The translations under genes were made by a program, and so were the position numbers. A DNA stretch of 64,000 nt, from contig JAUPSS010000006.1 of the NCBI GenBank assembly GCA_040285825.1, positions 806,001 to 870,000 on the forward strand. Reading direction: 5' to 3'. This DNA comes from Eukaryota sp. TZLM1-RC (lineage: Eukaryota; Metamonada: BaSk clade). This document shows, one piece after another, positions 1 to 12,010 of this stretch (the stretch's first letter is position 1; every line of letters begins with the position of its first letter). A model generated the notes under the pieces. That model was not told where the DNA came from and searched no databases. It saw nothing but the letters and a program-made list of their open reading frames with translations.

Positions 1-1
1 T

Positions 2-142
2 GAAGTCCCAACTTCATCTCCTAGACCTGAGTCTGAGGTTCCATCCTCCCATCAACCTCCTTCAGTTCCAACTGTAAGGAGAGTCAGTCAAAATCCTGCC
101 GTTCCAACTTCAGGATCTAAATTCAACAGTAAGTGGAGTTAA
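2..142 (+). pseudogene. C-terminal part of Pro/Ser-rich retroelement ORF (copy A)
   Basis: Open frame entering from the left edge and ending in TAA. It is rich in Pro, Ser and Glu with repeated SEVP/VPTS units. The inverted copy near 15.6-15.8 kb continues upstream into a start beginning MSNINEQRPS, so this is the tail of that protein. It may be a Gag or linker region; no catalytic motif is visible. Confidence 0.45.
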
Positions 143-329
143 TAATCTGTCTGTTTCCCCTCTCCAGGCTAGTGATTCCATTCCTAGCACTTCGAACCTT
201 CCTTCGTATCTTTAACTTCTTTATACTTCTTCATATGGGAACAAATCGAAAGGAACAAACCAAAAGGAACTCTACGTCATATTGCTCATGTTAACTCAAA
301 GTGGTTTTGAAAACTACTTGAAAGAAAGG

Positions 330-949
330 AAACTGGTTATATTCACAGACCACGGTGGTTGACCCCAAAAAATTGACAAAACTAAACCCTGAATCAAACC
401 AGAACTTATCAATTCACCCAATTACTGGGAACCAAAAGAGTTGTCTCATATTATCGGACGTGATCCAAGCTATTGTTTTTGTTCTTGCAGCAAAGACCAG
501 AACCACAATGATTTGCTATTAACAAATGAAAAGTGTCACACCATTTTGAAGGGACAATTTTTCAAGTCCACATCGAATACAAAAGAACTAATCAGTTAAC
601 TGCTGGTAACGGTTGCTATAGAAACACCATTCTTACTTTCACAACTATCTTTTAACCGAAATTTCGTGAAGGAATTTTACATGATCTCAAGAATTTTCTT
701 CCGTTATTCGCAAATTATACAGATCCACCATTGAAGTGTGATCTTCATCCTCTGATTCAGCTTGATCGTCATCCAACCTACTTGTTTGAAATTCTTGGTA
801 GTTGTAACCCTCATCACTATATCAATAAGAAAAAAAAACAATTAAATTCGCGATACCAGTCCAGAAATGTTCTCATGATGATACGCCAAAATTTCGATCA
901 CTCTTTTCAGCATCATCAACACATTTTTCTTAAATGTTCTCATCTCTAA
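330..949 (+). pseudogene. Cys-rich repeat-encoded ORF, unknown (copy A)
   Basis: A broken reading frame with the conserved string PNYWEPKELSHIIGRDPSYC followed by a C-x-C-x-C cluster, then a 72-residue open end. Stops interrupt it. The same peptide pattern recurs in the inverted arm (14.8-15.4 kb) and, more decayed, on the minus strand at 6.54-7.25 kb and 8.64-8.76 kb. Conservation at the amino-acid level across decayed copies suggests it was once translated, perhaps with a zinc-binding site. I do not recognise the family. Confidence 0.4.
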
Positions 950-1053
950 GGAGATTTTGGTTCCTTGTTATCTCATTTTCACATACCTGACAAGTCACCC
1001 TCAGTGAAATCGTTCAATGGGCGGTTTGGTTAAACTGTTAGCAGCAGCTAAGC

Positions 1054-1640
1054 ATGACTTTCCCATTTAGGAAAGTGAATCACATCATCAAACGTCGTCT
1101 CCTTCTAATAGATCCTTTTTTCTTTATGTATTGTGCACGAAAAGCAACAGTAATTACTAGAGTTAGTAAGGAATCGTCCTGTGCCCAAAATACTGCTCTA
1201 AATCATGCAGTTTTGCAGTTTCAACTCAGTCGCTCCCTATCTGAACCATACCGGTCGAGAATCTGTCTCCTGCTGAGTGGAAGCACTTAAGCTTTGCGCG
1301 CAGCATATGTAAGCTGATTTTATGTCAGACATGACAATGTAAGAAAGAGTATTCATCTACATAGATGACATTATAGTAGCTTCCAACAACTAGAAGGACT
1401 TTTCATCTAGACTAGACCACATCTTCAAGCTCGTTATCGAGTCAGCATTGCTCTCCATAGGTGCTCATTCCAGAACAATGAATAACCCACCAAGGTTAGT
1501 GGCTCAATATTTGAAAACGGCCAACGCCGGATTGATCCTACCAAGACAGAATCAATAACCAAGTTAGCCCCGGCAACCTCCCAGAACTTTGATAGGTTTC
1601 CTTGTCCTCAAACTGAACGACCTTTGCTCTTCAGAACCTA
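1054..1640 (+). pseudogene. Ty3-like integrase scrap plus reverse-transcriptase scrap (copy A)
   Basis: The first part (IKRRLLLIDPFFFMYCARK) also follows the integrase core in the third copy near 26.03 kb, which is why I assign it to integrase. The second part contains FIYIDDIIVAS, the catalytic YxDD box of a Ty3-type reverse transcriptase, and then a decayed stretch with LGS/SIFENG and DPTK remnants aligning with the intact-looking RT at 24.55-25.17 kb. Frameshifts and stops interrupt it. The order integrase then RT is scrambled relative to a normal pol gene. Confidence 0.55.
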
Positions 1641-3339
1641 CAAAAATCCAAAAATATGCAGACTATACAGACACATGTAATCAGATCTTTCTTAACCGTA
1701 ATCAATCTCAAACAGTTAAAAACTGAATGATTGATGATGACTCAGTCGTTTATGTATTTGTGATAAAAGACTCCAAATAAAGAGAATTACTCTCAATATT
1801 TGGTAGAGACTCTGGTTAAAAATAAACAAACAAATACCAGCGAAAAACACAAAATTAAAGTCAAAAATTCAAATGAATTCACCCAATAATACAGAACATT
1901 TAAATAAATTTACCATATATCCCCATTGAATTTAAATTAATTAATGATACTTCAGAAACATAGCATTAATCATGTCCAAATTCGGTTAAAATAACCAAGA
2001 GTAGCAAACGCACTCACTATATCAATAGTGTAAACAGTAGCAAAAAATTAACAAACAACTACATCATCAAAGTCAACATTAGCTTGAACAAGAGTAATAA
2101 GAACTTCAGCGCATGACACAAGGACCGAAAGAGCAAGGGAAAAGGAGCGATTCATTTAAGACCAACAGCAGTAGAAACTTGATAGCAAAATATTAAACGA
2201 GAAGGAAATATATTGAAAGAACTGAAATACGGAAAAAGAGTAGTACAGTTGAAACAAAAAACAACTGATCAAAAATAACAATATCAACATATAAATCTAC
2301 ATTACTATAGAAATATAGGAAAGAGAAGGACAAATAAAAGATCCGATAGGTCGGCCGACATACTGTTCGGTGTTCGAGTCCGACTGTGTGACTTTTAATC
2401 TGGGTCACATAATGATGATCAAATCAGAGTGCTGAACGGTGACAGTAATTGAAGAGGGATGAAATTGCGAGCAGACGATAAGTAAAAGAGAGATGCACTA
2501 CCCACAAGCAAGGAATAGTGACGACAGTTAGAGATTGATCGAGCTTTGATGTCGGATGGAGGACCTAGAAATTGATAGTGTCTAGCCTCAGTCACCCAGA
2601 ACGATAAGGGAAAACGATCCCCGGATCTAGAGTTGTCATTATGAAAGGAGAAGAGGTCTAGTGATGGTGGGAGAAAATCAAATCCGCTGACACAACATTT
2701 GCCCAAAACAAATGGGCATTTACCGAAGAACAAATCTGAATTTTTAAAAAGCAGATAGGCAGGGCAAATAAATTGCATAATCACATACGATTTTTAAACA
2801 CGATGTTTATCCAAACTATATATACCATTTAAGAAATTATATATAAGAAAATATAAGAAAAGAGATATGAAGAAAGAGAATTGAGTTGTGTCCAATCATA
2901 CATTCAAATTCAATCAAGTAGTTTTGATACCAACATGTCACTCTTCGGCAACATTCTTCACATTATTTTACGACCTACGAATTCAACCTTGTTTATTCTG
3001 TCAATAATGTTCAACTTATCATCAGTGACCTAGCACAACTTAAAGAACCTTGGTGAACCTTGGCTTTTACATTCCGAATCCTCCATCAAAGCCGATCGAT
3101 CGGATACTATTGAACCTTAAAACTGTAAACATTACAGATATCCTTTCAAGATATCCTCTAAAACCTTGCCAACCCAACTCTCTTCATAGTTCTTTCAGTT
3201 TTTTCCACGATCTTTGATGAATGTCTCTCCTTCTGTCGATGTGTTCGTGCTTCTCGTACCCAGTAAAGAAACTACTCCTCCCCACTGAATTCTTCTTTTC
3301 CTTCAAGGTTGAGTACAAGGTAACATTCTGTTCTTTTCC

Positions 3340-3640
3340 ATACTTGTCTTTCTGTTTCAACTTCTTTATGCATTTCTTTGGGCTTACCTTGTTAATATCT
3401 TTTGCCACATCTTTATTATTTTTTTAATCCACTGCCGAGAATTGAATCTGGAAATAACATGAAGTGAAGAACATAAATTTTGGACTCGATGGGATTGAAC
3501 CCGTGACTAGGGGTTTGTGTCATTTTACAATATCATTCAATCTTTGGTTCAGCCAATGTCAAACTTTGAGATCCAGTTGAGCCTAAAGGTTAATTTATAA
3601 GTGGATGTGCTAATGATGAACCTCTATTCACCGATGTCAA
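3340..3640 (-). repeat. tRNA-like repeat, copy 1
   Basis: Aligns with 19140-19440 over its whole length. On the minus strand both contain a T-arm-like hairpin around GGGTTCAATCCC, preceded by a GACATTGGTT-like A-box region. The 5' acceptor strand does not pair with the 3' acceptor sequence, so this is not a functional tRNA. A tRNA-derived SINE-like unit is a reasonable reading; the boundaries are approximate. Confidence 0.45.
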
Positions 3641-3659
3641 ATCTAATGTTGATTTTGAT

Positions 3660-3790
3660 AATGTAGATGTCATTGAATGTCAATCTGATTCAAATGTTGC
3701 TACTGATTCTGCTACAAAACTGCTTTCATTTATTCTTGATTCAACTGCTAGTGATCATTGTAGGGTACTATTTCTCATCAATATTTTTTG
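3660..3790 (+). pseudogene. Possible Ty1/copia-type protease scrap
   Basis: An open stretch contains FILDSTASDHC, close to the copia-type Gag-protease motif FxLDSGA(S/T)xHM. The catalytic Asp-Ser is kept but Gly is replaced by Thr. Nothing else of a copia element can be seen nearby. Chance resemblance is possible. Confidence 0.25.
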
Positions 3791-3794
3791 CAAT

Positions 3795-3995
3795 TCAGAG
3801 TCTTTACCAAATATTGAGAGTAATTCTCTTTATTTTGAGTCTCTGATCATAAATACATAAACGACTGAGTAGTCATCAATCATTCAGTTTTTCACTGTTT
3901 GAGATTGATTACGGTGAAGAAGGATCTGATTACATGTGTCTGTATAGTCTGCATGTTGTTGGATCTTTGTAGGTTCGATCCCTACATCAAATTTA
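3795..3995 (+). repeat. ~190-bp dispersed repeat module
   Basis: Same sequence as 13955-14130 (plus) and as the reverse complement of about 1645-1825 and 26555-26725. This copy continues into a perfect five-base-pair T-arm-like hairpin around GGTTCGATCC, absent from the other three. A related T-arm end, followed by the same downstream bases, is at about 7345-7400. It may be part of an LTR or a tRNA-related tail; I cannot decide which. Confidence 0.5.
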
Positions 3996-4029
3996 TTTTC
4001 GAATAAATTGAAATTGTTTACTTCAACAG

Positions 4030-4320
4030 AAACAGTTCATGCTCTTGTTCACAATAATTGATGTCAGCAGTAATAATTGTTATTGTAATTGTTACAAGTT
4101 CTTTTTTCCCAAAATTTTAAAATTTTGCTTATATAATCTGTATTGATGAATTGTTCAAATGCTTGAGAAGTAAACATAATTTCGTTCTCTAACATTTTTT
4201 CACCATTTGTTTCAATGAAAAAATTGAGTTTGTGAGTATTGCTGCATACCATACAAACACTGGAATTTTTTGTTTGTATTATATATCAATGTACAACTAG
4301 TAATAAGTAAGAATCAATTT
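4030..4320 (-). pseudogene. Unknown repeat-encoded ORF end (pair with 30.7-31.0 kb)
   Basis: The minus strand reads NGEKMLENEIMFTSQAFEQF within a 62-residue frame. The plus strand at 30.74-30.90 kb reads a related peptide (NGEKLLENQNRFNFQAYEQF). The amino-acid pattern is kept although bases differ, so this is probably the remains of a translated element. Function unknown. Confidence 0.35.
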
Positions 4321-5084
4321 ATAAAAACCAAAACTAATACAATCAACAATAACTAAAGTGGACTCTGTTCATTGGCAGGAACAATGTAGACTTTAACACT
4401 TTAGGCAGTTTCAACTTTTTTGGGCTAGGCATAGTTGGAGACGGGAATTTTAACTGTGTGTTCTGACGATCATTTCGATGGACATGCACTTCTACGAGAC
4501 TAGAATACATCTCGCTAATGGTGTCATTCATTTTCACCAATATCTCATTATGCATTTTCATCAATTCCATGATTAGTTCTATAGTTAACACACCTAATAA
4601 TTCAGTACTGACAATTTTTTGAGAATTTGTTGGGTCAGAGGACTGAGAAGAATTATTTTCCGATTGTCAATCAGCACAAGGCAAAGAGACCTATGTTTTT
4701 GTACTGTGCTCGGCAGGTTCTGATTCGGTAACAGGTTATTTTGTACAGGACATCGGTACAAATTATTATCGTGAGGCACAGACACTGGGTTCAAAGCTGC
4801 CTCTATTATCTATATATTTTAATTTTTCAACTATTTTTTAAATTATTGAGAATAGCCAAGGGAATATCAGGCTAGATATCGTTGAGGTAGATAAAACAGT
4901 AGTCGTAAAGGATAAGTTTTCACTGAGTGATAGACTATAACAACTAATGGATCATAACACATACCCATAGAGTTCTATCGGAAATTATGTTCTTTGACTG
5001 AGCAGATTGGTCAAGCACATAGCACCAAACTAGAAGAACTGAAAATCACATGAAAATCAGCCACATTCCTGAGCAGAACCAAAT
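4321..5084. other. Stretch without recognisable gene
   Basis: Two short minus-strand frames of 82 and 66 residues are nearly adjacent. Neither has a motif or a repeat partner that I can see, and I do not call them genes. Confidence 0.5.
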
Positions 5085-6206
5085 AATGAAAAGATTTCAG
5101 CAAAAACATTCAATAATTTGGGTTCTCGGAAATATGACATTGCATGCAAAAATTGAAAAGAATGGTAACAAGTATTGAACGGAATCACCATTTGCATAAA
5201 TGGTGTAGTTAATAAATTTGGATTTATTAAAAAAGCCGATAAGGGTTGATCAGAAGCTCTTTGGTTTCATTTAGCTTTGTGAAATAAGCTTCTGCTTCTT
5301 TAGTCAAGCTGCAGAAGCATAGAGACCAACTGGACCATGGAGAGAGAGAGTGCTTTTCATCGCATCAGGGCAGTAATCTTCTAAAGAAAATGACATATGC
5401 AGGCCATTTTAAAAGATTAGTGACCGCAGACTCTATATTGCTGGGAAGTCGTTTGTTTCTCACTGAATTTTCGTATTAATTTTCACCACCACCAATATAG
5501 GTGTTGGCTGTCATATTGAGCCAATGCACCAAGATATGCTGGTGTATTTGTTGATACCATTGGAAAATTGACTCATCTGGCTGATTCCTTTGAAGTACAC
5601 AGTCGGCGTACTTCCTGGGCCAGAAGCAATTTAGAAACTGAGCAAAGCTCCTAAAAAATATTGCGTTTCAAGACAACAGGTCAGCGAGCAACTAAAAAAA
5701 GGCTCCTCGCAGTTGAATTGCTCGACTGCGAAGAAGCGTGGAACTAGGACTTCAAGTTTCGGTGTGCTTTTTGTGTTTATCGAAATAAGGTATCAATTAC
5801 CTTTTTCGACACTTTATTGAATTGTTGAACCTTAGTTGAGCTGGTGGCTCCAAAAAAAGTGTGTTTGGCATGTCAATGTGTCAAGCGCAAAACACTAAAC
5901 GAAAAGTGTTGCATGAAAATCAGCCACATCCTTGAGCAGAATCGAGTTAAGAAATAATTTTAGCAAAAAATCTTGATTTTCAGAATACTGTGAAATATGA
6001 CACTGAATGCAAAAGTTGAAAAGAACAGTTACAGGGATTGAACGGTCTAAAGCCCAAATTTGCATGATCAAAGGCAAAAGAGTTTCAAATATCTGTGAAG
6101 AATAAACCTCTCGGCTGTCATCCTTCACTGTTCTAAAAAACATGCAATGAATGTTTCTGTAGTTTGAATAGAGGAAATATCCGGTGATTAATAAAGATAT
6201 CAACAA
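5085..6206 (-). pseudogene. Two related decayed frames with LFNFC(I/M)QCHI motif
   Basis: Minus-strand peptides near 5.1 kb and at 5895-6206 both carry LFNFC(I/M)QCHIS followed by ...FC/FL...GMWLIFM or KDVADFH. A third relative (CSIPFTVLFNFCIHC) is on the plus strand at 33.9 kb. The surrounding bases of the 5.1 and 5.9 kb copies also align, so this is a duplicated unit. Family not recognised; between the two frames I see no other gene. Confidence 0.35.
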
Positions 6207-6539
6207 GCATAAACTGTTCTTCTGTTATTCCGGCTCACCAGGGCGTTGTACTTAGCAGTTAGAGAAGCTAGAAGAGCCATCCTATGGGACAGCAAAACAA
6301 TTATTGATGAGGACGTCCATTCTTTCATTAGTGAATTTCAGCTTATCAGGGGGCAAGTAGCGGAACTTCTTCGATACTACTTTTGTCTCATCATAAAAAC
6401 AGAATCTCATCGGAGGAAATTCAGTTCCTCTAGTGGCGGGAACTTTGAAAATACTTTGGGATTCTCAAACAGCAAATCTTTGAAGGTCACGTTTAGATTT
6501 CCGGAAGGTCACATTTAGTTTTGGCTGGCAATTGAGAAC

Positions 6540-7250
6540 ATTTCTGGACTGGTATTACGAATATAATTGTATTTCCTCCTTCTCATTGATATAGTGATAA
6601 GGGTTACAACTACCAATTATTTCGAATAAGTAGGTTAAGATAATGTTAATCAATTTTAGTTGAAATGGCATCTTATCAACTGTCAATGACGTCTACTACT
6701 TTAATCAAATGCTGTTTGAATGGCTGTTAATCTCTCTACATCTTTACCCACTTCTGCTTTTCCCTCACTATTTTTATTGCTTTACATGTTAAAGTAGTGT
6801 TGGCACTATCATAGCCCAATTGTTTTCGTAAATTATCTATACAGTGACTTCTCTCACCATCAGTTCTTCTGAATGCACCATATTGATGTATAAAAGTTTT
6901 TCTCATTGTATCTATGGCAATTTATTTGCTTATTTCGGAACTATCAAAACTTTTCAAACAAAGTTTCAGAAATCTAAAGCATTTATTTCAATAGTCTATT
7001 TCATTGATTTGTTCTTTTATATTAGATGTGGAATTCGTCCATGTCGTTGAAAAATTGTCCCTTTAAAATTGAGTGAAATTTCTCATTTGTTAATAGCAAA
7101 TCATTGTGCTTTGGTCTTCGTGGCAAGAACAACAACAATAGCTTGGATCACGTCGAATAATATCAGACAACTCTTTTGGTTGCCAGTAATTGGGTAAATT
7201 GATAAACTCTGGTTTGATTGAGGGATTAACTTCGTCATCTGGATTGTCTA
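6540..7250 (-). pseudogene. Decayed copy of the Cys-rich repeat ORF
   Basis: Aligns with the 14.9-15.35 kb part of the inverted repeat. The minus-strand translation keeps NLPNYWQPKELSDIIRRDPS and a following Cys run, but frameshifts break it. It is clearly more diverged than copies A and B. Confidence 0.45.
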
Positions 7251-7923
7251 TTAGCATCACGATGAGTTACTGAATGAGGATCAACAGAATATTGTTGGGC
7301 AATATTTGTACAAATTTTTTAGCAATATTCAAATCTTCTTGCTTTTGGATCTTTGTAGGTTTAATTCGTACATCAACTTTATTTTCGAATTAATCTGAAA
7401 TTGTTTACCTCAACAGAAAATGTTAAATGTTCCACTTTTTCACAGTATACTGATGTGCTGTGATGCCTTATCCATATATGATAACGGTTTAAGAAAAGTA
7501 TTGAGCTAAGTTTTCTAACATCTTTCTTTCCTGCAGGAAATTCGTCAATCCAGATTGCGTAGGTGTTGACTAGTTGATTGTTAGTTGTTTTGTTAATCTT
7601 CTGTAAGAATAATCTAAAAGGGTAAACAATTGAGGGCTGCCCATGGGTTCCAAGCATTGCGGTTAACAGTCTTATAAAAAATACAAATTGTTGGATGAGT
7701 GTGTTACAATTATCTCTGCAGATTTCCCATTACTTTCGGGTGGTGTTGTGGCTGATATGGCCACTGTTTGAACATTTGGCAGTCTGGGTTTGGTCATTCA
7801 TTGATGGAGTGGCCAGGATTACCACAGAATCTACAAAGACCAACCCTATCTCTTTCGTTTAAATAATTTTACGAAACCTAACCCACCGAAGTGGATCCAA
7901 CATGTATTGATGATCTAGATGGG

Positions 7924-8058
7924 TTAGACATAAGTATACCTGAATGTAATGAGATTTATCATGAGGGAATGAGGATTTACCCCAATTTCAGCGCATGGGC
8001 GCATTTGTACAATAATTTACAATTAAACTAGTAATGCAAATATTATCCAAGGCTAACA
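7924..8058 (-). repeat. Short LTR of Ty3-like family, copy 1
   Basis: On the minus strand it runs from TGTTAGCCTTGGATAA to a conserved tail ending GTATACTTATGTCTAACC. Two other copies (20.7 and 22.0 kb) share both ends and the inner CGCCCATGCGC block. Length about 135 bp. Confidence 0.5.
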
Positions 8059-8639
8059 CAGGGATGGATTCATCTTCTTGGATCTGGAGGTTTCTCTTAG
8101 ATATGTTATGAAGTACGTAGTCGTGGGTCACGTTTGATAGCCAGAAGCGGAAAAAGCGATTGGATGATTCGCAAAAGTTATGTAGATACACTATGTACCC
8201 TCCAACATGCATGCTCCTGTGATATACTCTATTTTTGTTTTGCATCAAAGTAAATCAGACGATGAAGAACATACTTCATGGGTGGATCTGTTTATTTTCT
8301 AAGTACTTTAATTACCCGGGGTTTAAGACATACAGGAAAAACCAAAAGTCAATGTCCTTGTTTGCATGGTCTAAATCGTCTACTAATTAGTTATGATTGA
8401 TAAAATACCTCAATTGTATTACAACGGTTCATACCAAGAGAACAATCACAAAATAGGCAAATCAAAACCAAACAACGAGAATGCTGAATGTTTAATCCTT
8501 TCACTGTTTAATGGAATCAAAGACTCCGTTTGTTACATCTGAAAAAATTAAAGTGAAAGCCTTCAATATGGCAAAATGATTTGCTTCGGCTTGAGTGCGA
8601 ATGCGCAAGTCCAATGTTATATTAACAACAACAAAACAA

Positions 8640-8760
8640 GAACATCAAAAATAGCTTAGATCACGTCGAATGATATCAAACAACTGTTTTGCTTCCCAGT
8701 AATTGGGTAAATTGATGAAGCTTGGTTTGATTGAGGGATTAGTTTTGTCATATTTTCAAC
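8640..8760 (-). pseudogene. Short decayed copy of the Cys-rich repeat ORF
   Basis: Bases align with 7130-7250 and 15300-15400, including the block encoding PNYW-x-P-K. Only the N-terminal part remains. Confidence 0.35.
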
Positions 8761-9437
8761 ATATTACTTTTTTATAACACTCAGCTTCTACAGCTGTGCC
8801 GAGATTTCAACTGATTGGTCCATTTCTAACTGATGCAAGTTTATCATGCGTAAAATTTAATAGAGAAGTGACCCTGCATCAAGGGATGGAGCAAAAAGTG
8901 CACATAGTTGTAGCAGTGCTGATCCTTGCTGGTAAACAGCTAAACTACTGTGTTATTTTGCTTTGAGGTCGAAATTGGTATGGAAACCAAATTCGAAATC
9001 AATGAGAGCAATTTGTGGAATTTGAGCACAATGGAGTGATCCTCTCCACAAGTTGCTTTGAGAATGAATATCGCTATTACAGATGGTTCGCTGATAAAGG
9101 AAAGCTATACATCGAAATAGAAGTGAAACAAAATGCCATTGGACGTAATTGGGAAATGTGAACAGAATATCAAAATTTTGAAAGAGAAGTCGGGTCTTAC
9201 ACAACTTATGTTGATCTAGTGGATTTCGTGCACATGAATTTCGCATTAAAAACCGAAACAAGAAGTTTATCAATGTAACATGGAAAACTAATGACAAAGA
9301 ACAATAATCTAATTGAACCAATGACACGTCATCAACTCACTACTCAAAATGGTTATAGGTGTTGCGAAAACTGGAGGTTCTTGTCACGGAACAATGTCCA
9401 TTTACGAAACGACGACCAAATAATACTTTGAATATCA

Positions 9438-11040
9438 TCAGTTGATTGCTTTTTCAATTCTGTTAGCATATTTTGAATTGGCCAATTTTCCCCCCACAAG
9501 ACTCAAAAAAAGCCAGAAATTCAAATATACTGAATGCCGATTTTTTTTACTCATCACAAAGTTATAGATCTTATCATAATCTTCAAGCTCGAGTGCCAAC
9601 TTTATAGACATAGAATAAACCGAAAAATAAGCAGTAAGGTATGTTGGCAAGTCAACCAATTTTCATAAAAAATTTAGTTTATCAACTGTGGACTTGTTGG
9701 ATTCAGTGATGGGTATCTTTGGATCAAAATGTGTTCACTGGTTTCAAAAGATTTTTCAATTCAGGAACAAAATTATCAAGGAAAATTGTAATTTCCTCAA
9801 TGGTTACTCATCAGCGACATAATCACTATTGTTAAACGGCAACACCAAATATCACCCATCTCACTTGACAATGTTGGTCGTTCTTTGATTGAAATCGAAT
9901 ATTGTTCTCGATTAAGACTGTCAGTTAAATAACGTGAAGCATTTTGGGAAACATAACGACAAAACTTTTAAGCAATTAGTACACATCGACAATGATGAAA
10001 ATCCAGCGACTCAAATTGCTTTTTCAGATTAACAAAATTTTCACCCAAAGCATTGATTTCAGCGGAAGCTTCAACATGAGGTCTTCTGTAGCGTCTTACC
10101 AAGAGATATAAACAATGTTGAAGTAATTGAAGGACCACTTTTTTATGACAAAATTCATCAACGACCTATGGTAGAAAATACACAACAGGACAAATTGAGC
10201 GATAATCGTTCACCTCTGCCTTGACAAATTTTTCCGCCACAGCGTGGATCATAAACCAAGAAGGTTTTCCCTCGTCAACATTGGATGAAACACTACTCAC
10301 AGTGAGACTGGAGCGCTGTTTTGTACGGGATAAGCATACCAGAGTCTCCAAAAACGGACGATGAAATTCATCAAAAAGTTCATCTGCAATTTGCGGAGAT
10401 CGATTACCTACAGCAATTGTCATAACAGCAGAAAGTTTGAGAAACATTTTATCAATATTATAACGAGAAGAACCAAATTTTCGACTAATTTCTGATACTG
10501 CTTTGGATAACTTTAAAAAATTTCCAAGAAGATTTAATGTTCCCAGAGCCAAAAATGATGTCTGATAACAGTGTTGTTCAGGAACTTTTCTGATGCAGCT
10601 TTCAACAAAATTGTTGATGGATGCTACAAAATGTTTTCCGAGACGATTATGGTCAAAGGTGAATTTTTCTATGGAGAAAAAGTTTTACTTCAATATTGCA
10701 TTTCCTTGTTTACATTCATTGAAATTAGTATTAGGACAAAAACAAAATCTTCACAGCGACCTCGAATGCGTTCCGTGAATTTGGGCATATTGAAATTAAC
10801 GTTGTCCAGAAAGAGAACAATCATCTTCTTTGCATTTTTTCCGATTTAAATAAGTGTTTCAGAAAAATCATCAAGTCTAGCGACATTCCCACATGTATGA
10901 GCAGAATAACAAGGAAAATTAGGCCTGGTTGATAAGTCCCACAAAATATGCATCACTGCTGTAGAACTTCCTGTCGTGGGTGACATTGACAAGAATTTTC
11001 GTGCCCGCGGGTCGCGGCTGGATATTCAAATAATGATTTT
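9438..11040 (-). pseudogene. Long decayed gene of unknown function, possible P-loop NTPase
   Basis: By shifting frame I can read a coherent protein-like text over about 1.6 kb: a segment with TTGSSTAVMHILWDLS then GNVARLDDFSETLI, then MIVLFLDNVNFNMPKF, a Cys-containing stretch, a 129-residue open part rich in helices (SKAVSEISRKFGSSRYNIDK), and TIFLDNFVPELKNLL further on. At least six stops or frameshifts interrupt it. The first segment could be a worn Walker A (Gly-rich, Lys lost) and IVLFLDN a Walker B, as in large AAA-type ATPases, but that is only a resemblance. No intact relative is in the window. Confidence 0.4.
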
Positions 11041-11509
11041 CAAAATGAAAGAATTCATGAAGAACAACTTTACTTGTGAAAAATAAATGTTATAATTGTT
11101 TTACGTGTGACAAAATTCAAAATATAATTCAAAATTTAAAAAAGTGTGGCATAAATAATATTATTAAAAATTTCCATATACTAACCACAAACACTAGATA
11201 CATAATGAAATAGGATTGATTATGAGCAACATATTTATAACCACCAGGAAAATCAGGGGTAAAACTTTTTATTAGCCTAGGTATGACGTACCGTACCACA
11301 TATGCTACAAGTAAAAGTTCTTCTCTTCCTTGAAGAACAAGATAAAAAAGGCCTGGCAGCAAAAGGTACTTGGACAAGTGAGGAATGTGCACTTTGGGTT
11401 AGTCAAGTGGTGATATTTTTCAAACTACATGCTTCAGTAATGCCGTACAAGGCTACGTTTTCCAATCCTAAACGATTTGCTTTGTCATCATCAAATAAAT
11501 TGAGTTAAG

Positions 11510-12010
11510 TTGATTTTAAATTAAATTTAATAATAAACGTGTCGTTGGTTTTTTGCCCCAAAAAACAAAAATGTAGCCAAAAAATTAGTATCGTTAATTT
11601 TTTTCATATCTTTTTGTTTATACTCACAAAAACAAACTACACGACCAGAATAACTTTCTATTTCTTCATAACCCAAATTAGCCAAGAAATATTGACTGCA
11701 AGTTTTTCTTTCATAAAAGCGTCCAAGAGATAACAAAGCTGAAGATATTAAGGGAACAACCCATTTGAAAATTGAAAATACAATTCTGTTACCAAAAACT
11801 CTTTCAGTACGTTGTTCTACAATTTCAACAAAATTATCCAGAAAAGATAAAGCATGAGGTCCAAGCGTTCCATGAAGGGAAACTACAAATTGGTGATGAC
11901 AAAATGAGTATGCGAACCTGCATTCAAGGATAACAATTTAACTGTATATTTGTCAATTTTGGCTTTTTCGGAAACAGTTAAGGGCTTCCTACATTTTGAT
12001 TGAGCCATTG
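11510..12010 (-). pseudogene. LINE family A, 3' end (endonuclease C-terminus)
   Basis: Minus-strand frames give SEKAKIDKYT, then FVVSLHGTLGPHALSFLDNF, then RVFGNRIVFSIFK and LLSLGRFYE. These match, in the same order, the C-terminal end of the LINE family described at 62.5-64.0 kb (KKIKKY, PFAxSxFG, LNRIVFCIFK, LLAIGVEYE). Truncated on its 5' side and frameshifted. Confidence 0.6.

Larger units (their letters stand above)
1..2828 (+). repeat. Long repeat copy A (left arm of inverted repeat)
   Basis: Matches the reverse complement of the stretch ending at 15773: every base x pairs with 15774-x, with only scattered substitutions. Two peptides (72 and 78 residues) are identical in both arms. The match stops just after the run TATATACCAT. 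The copy is cut by the window edge, because the other arm continues. It carries, in order, the end of a Pro/Ser-rich frame, a Cys-rich unknown frame, an integrase scrap, a reverse-transcriptase scrap and about 1.2 kb without a clear reading frame. I infer a composite, rearranged retroelement rather than one intact transposon. Confidence 0.85.

Noticed and set aside
2193-2408. 71-residue frame in the long repeat (and its copies at 13366 and 27002)
   Set aside because: Open in the copies but very Phe/Tyr/Leu-rich from AT-rich sequence, with unstable ends; no sign of coding.
9438-11040. Dynein or midasin-type AAA protein
   Set aside because: A few words (LFLDNVNFNMPK) recall AAA3 of dynein, but Walker A has no Lys and the neighbouring motifs do not fit. 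Left as unknown.
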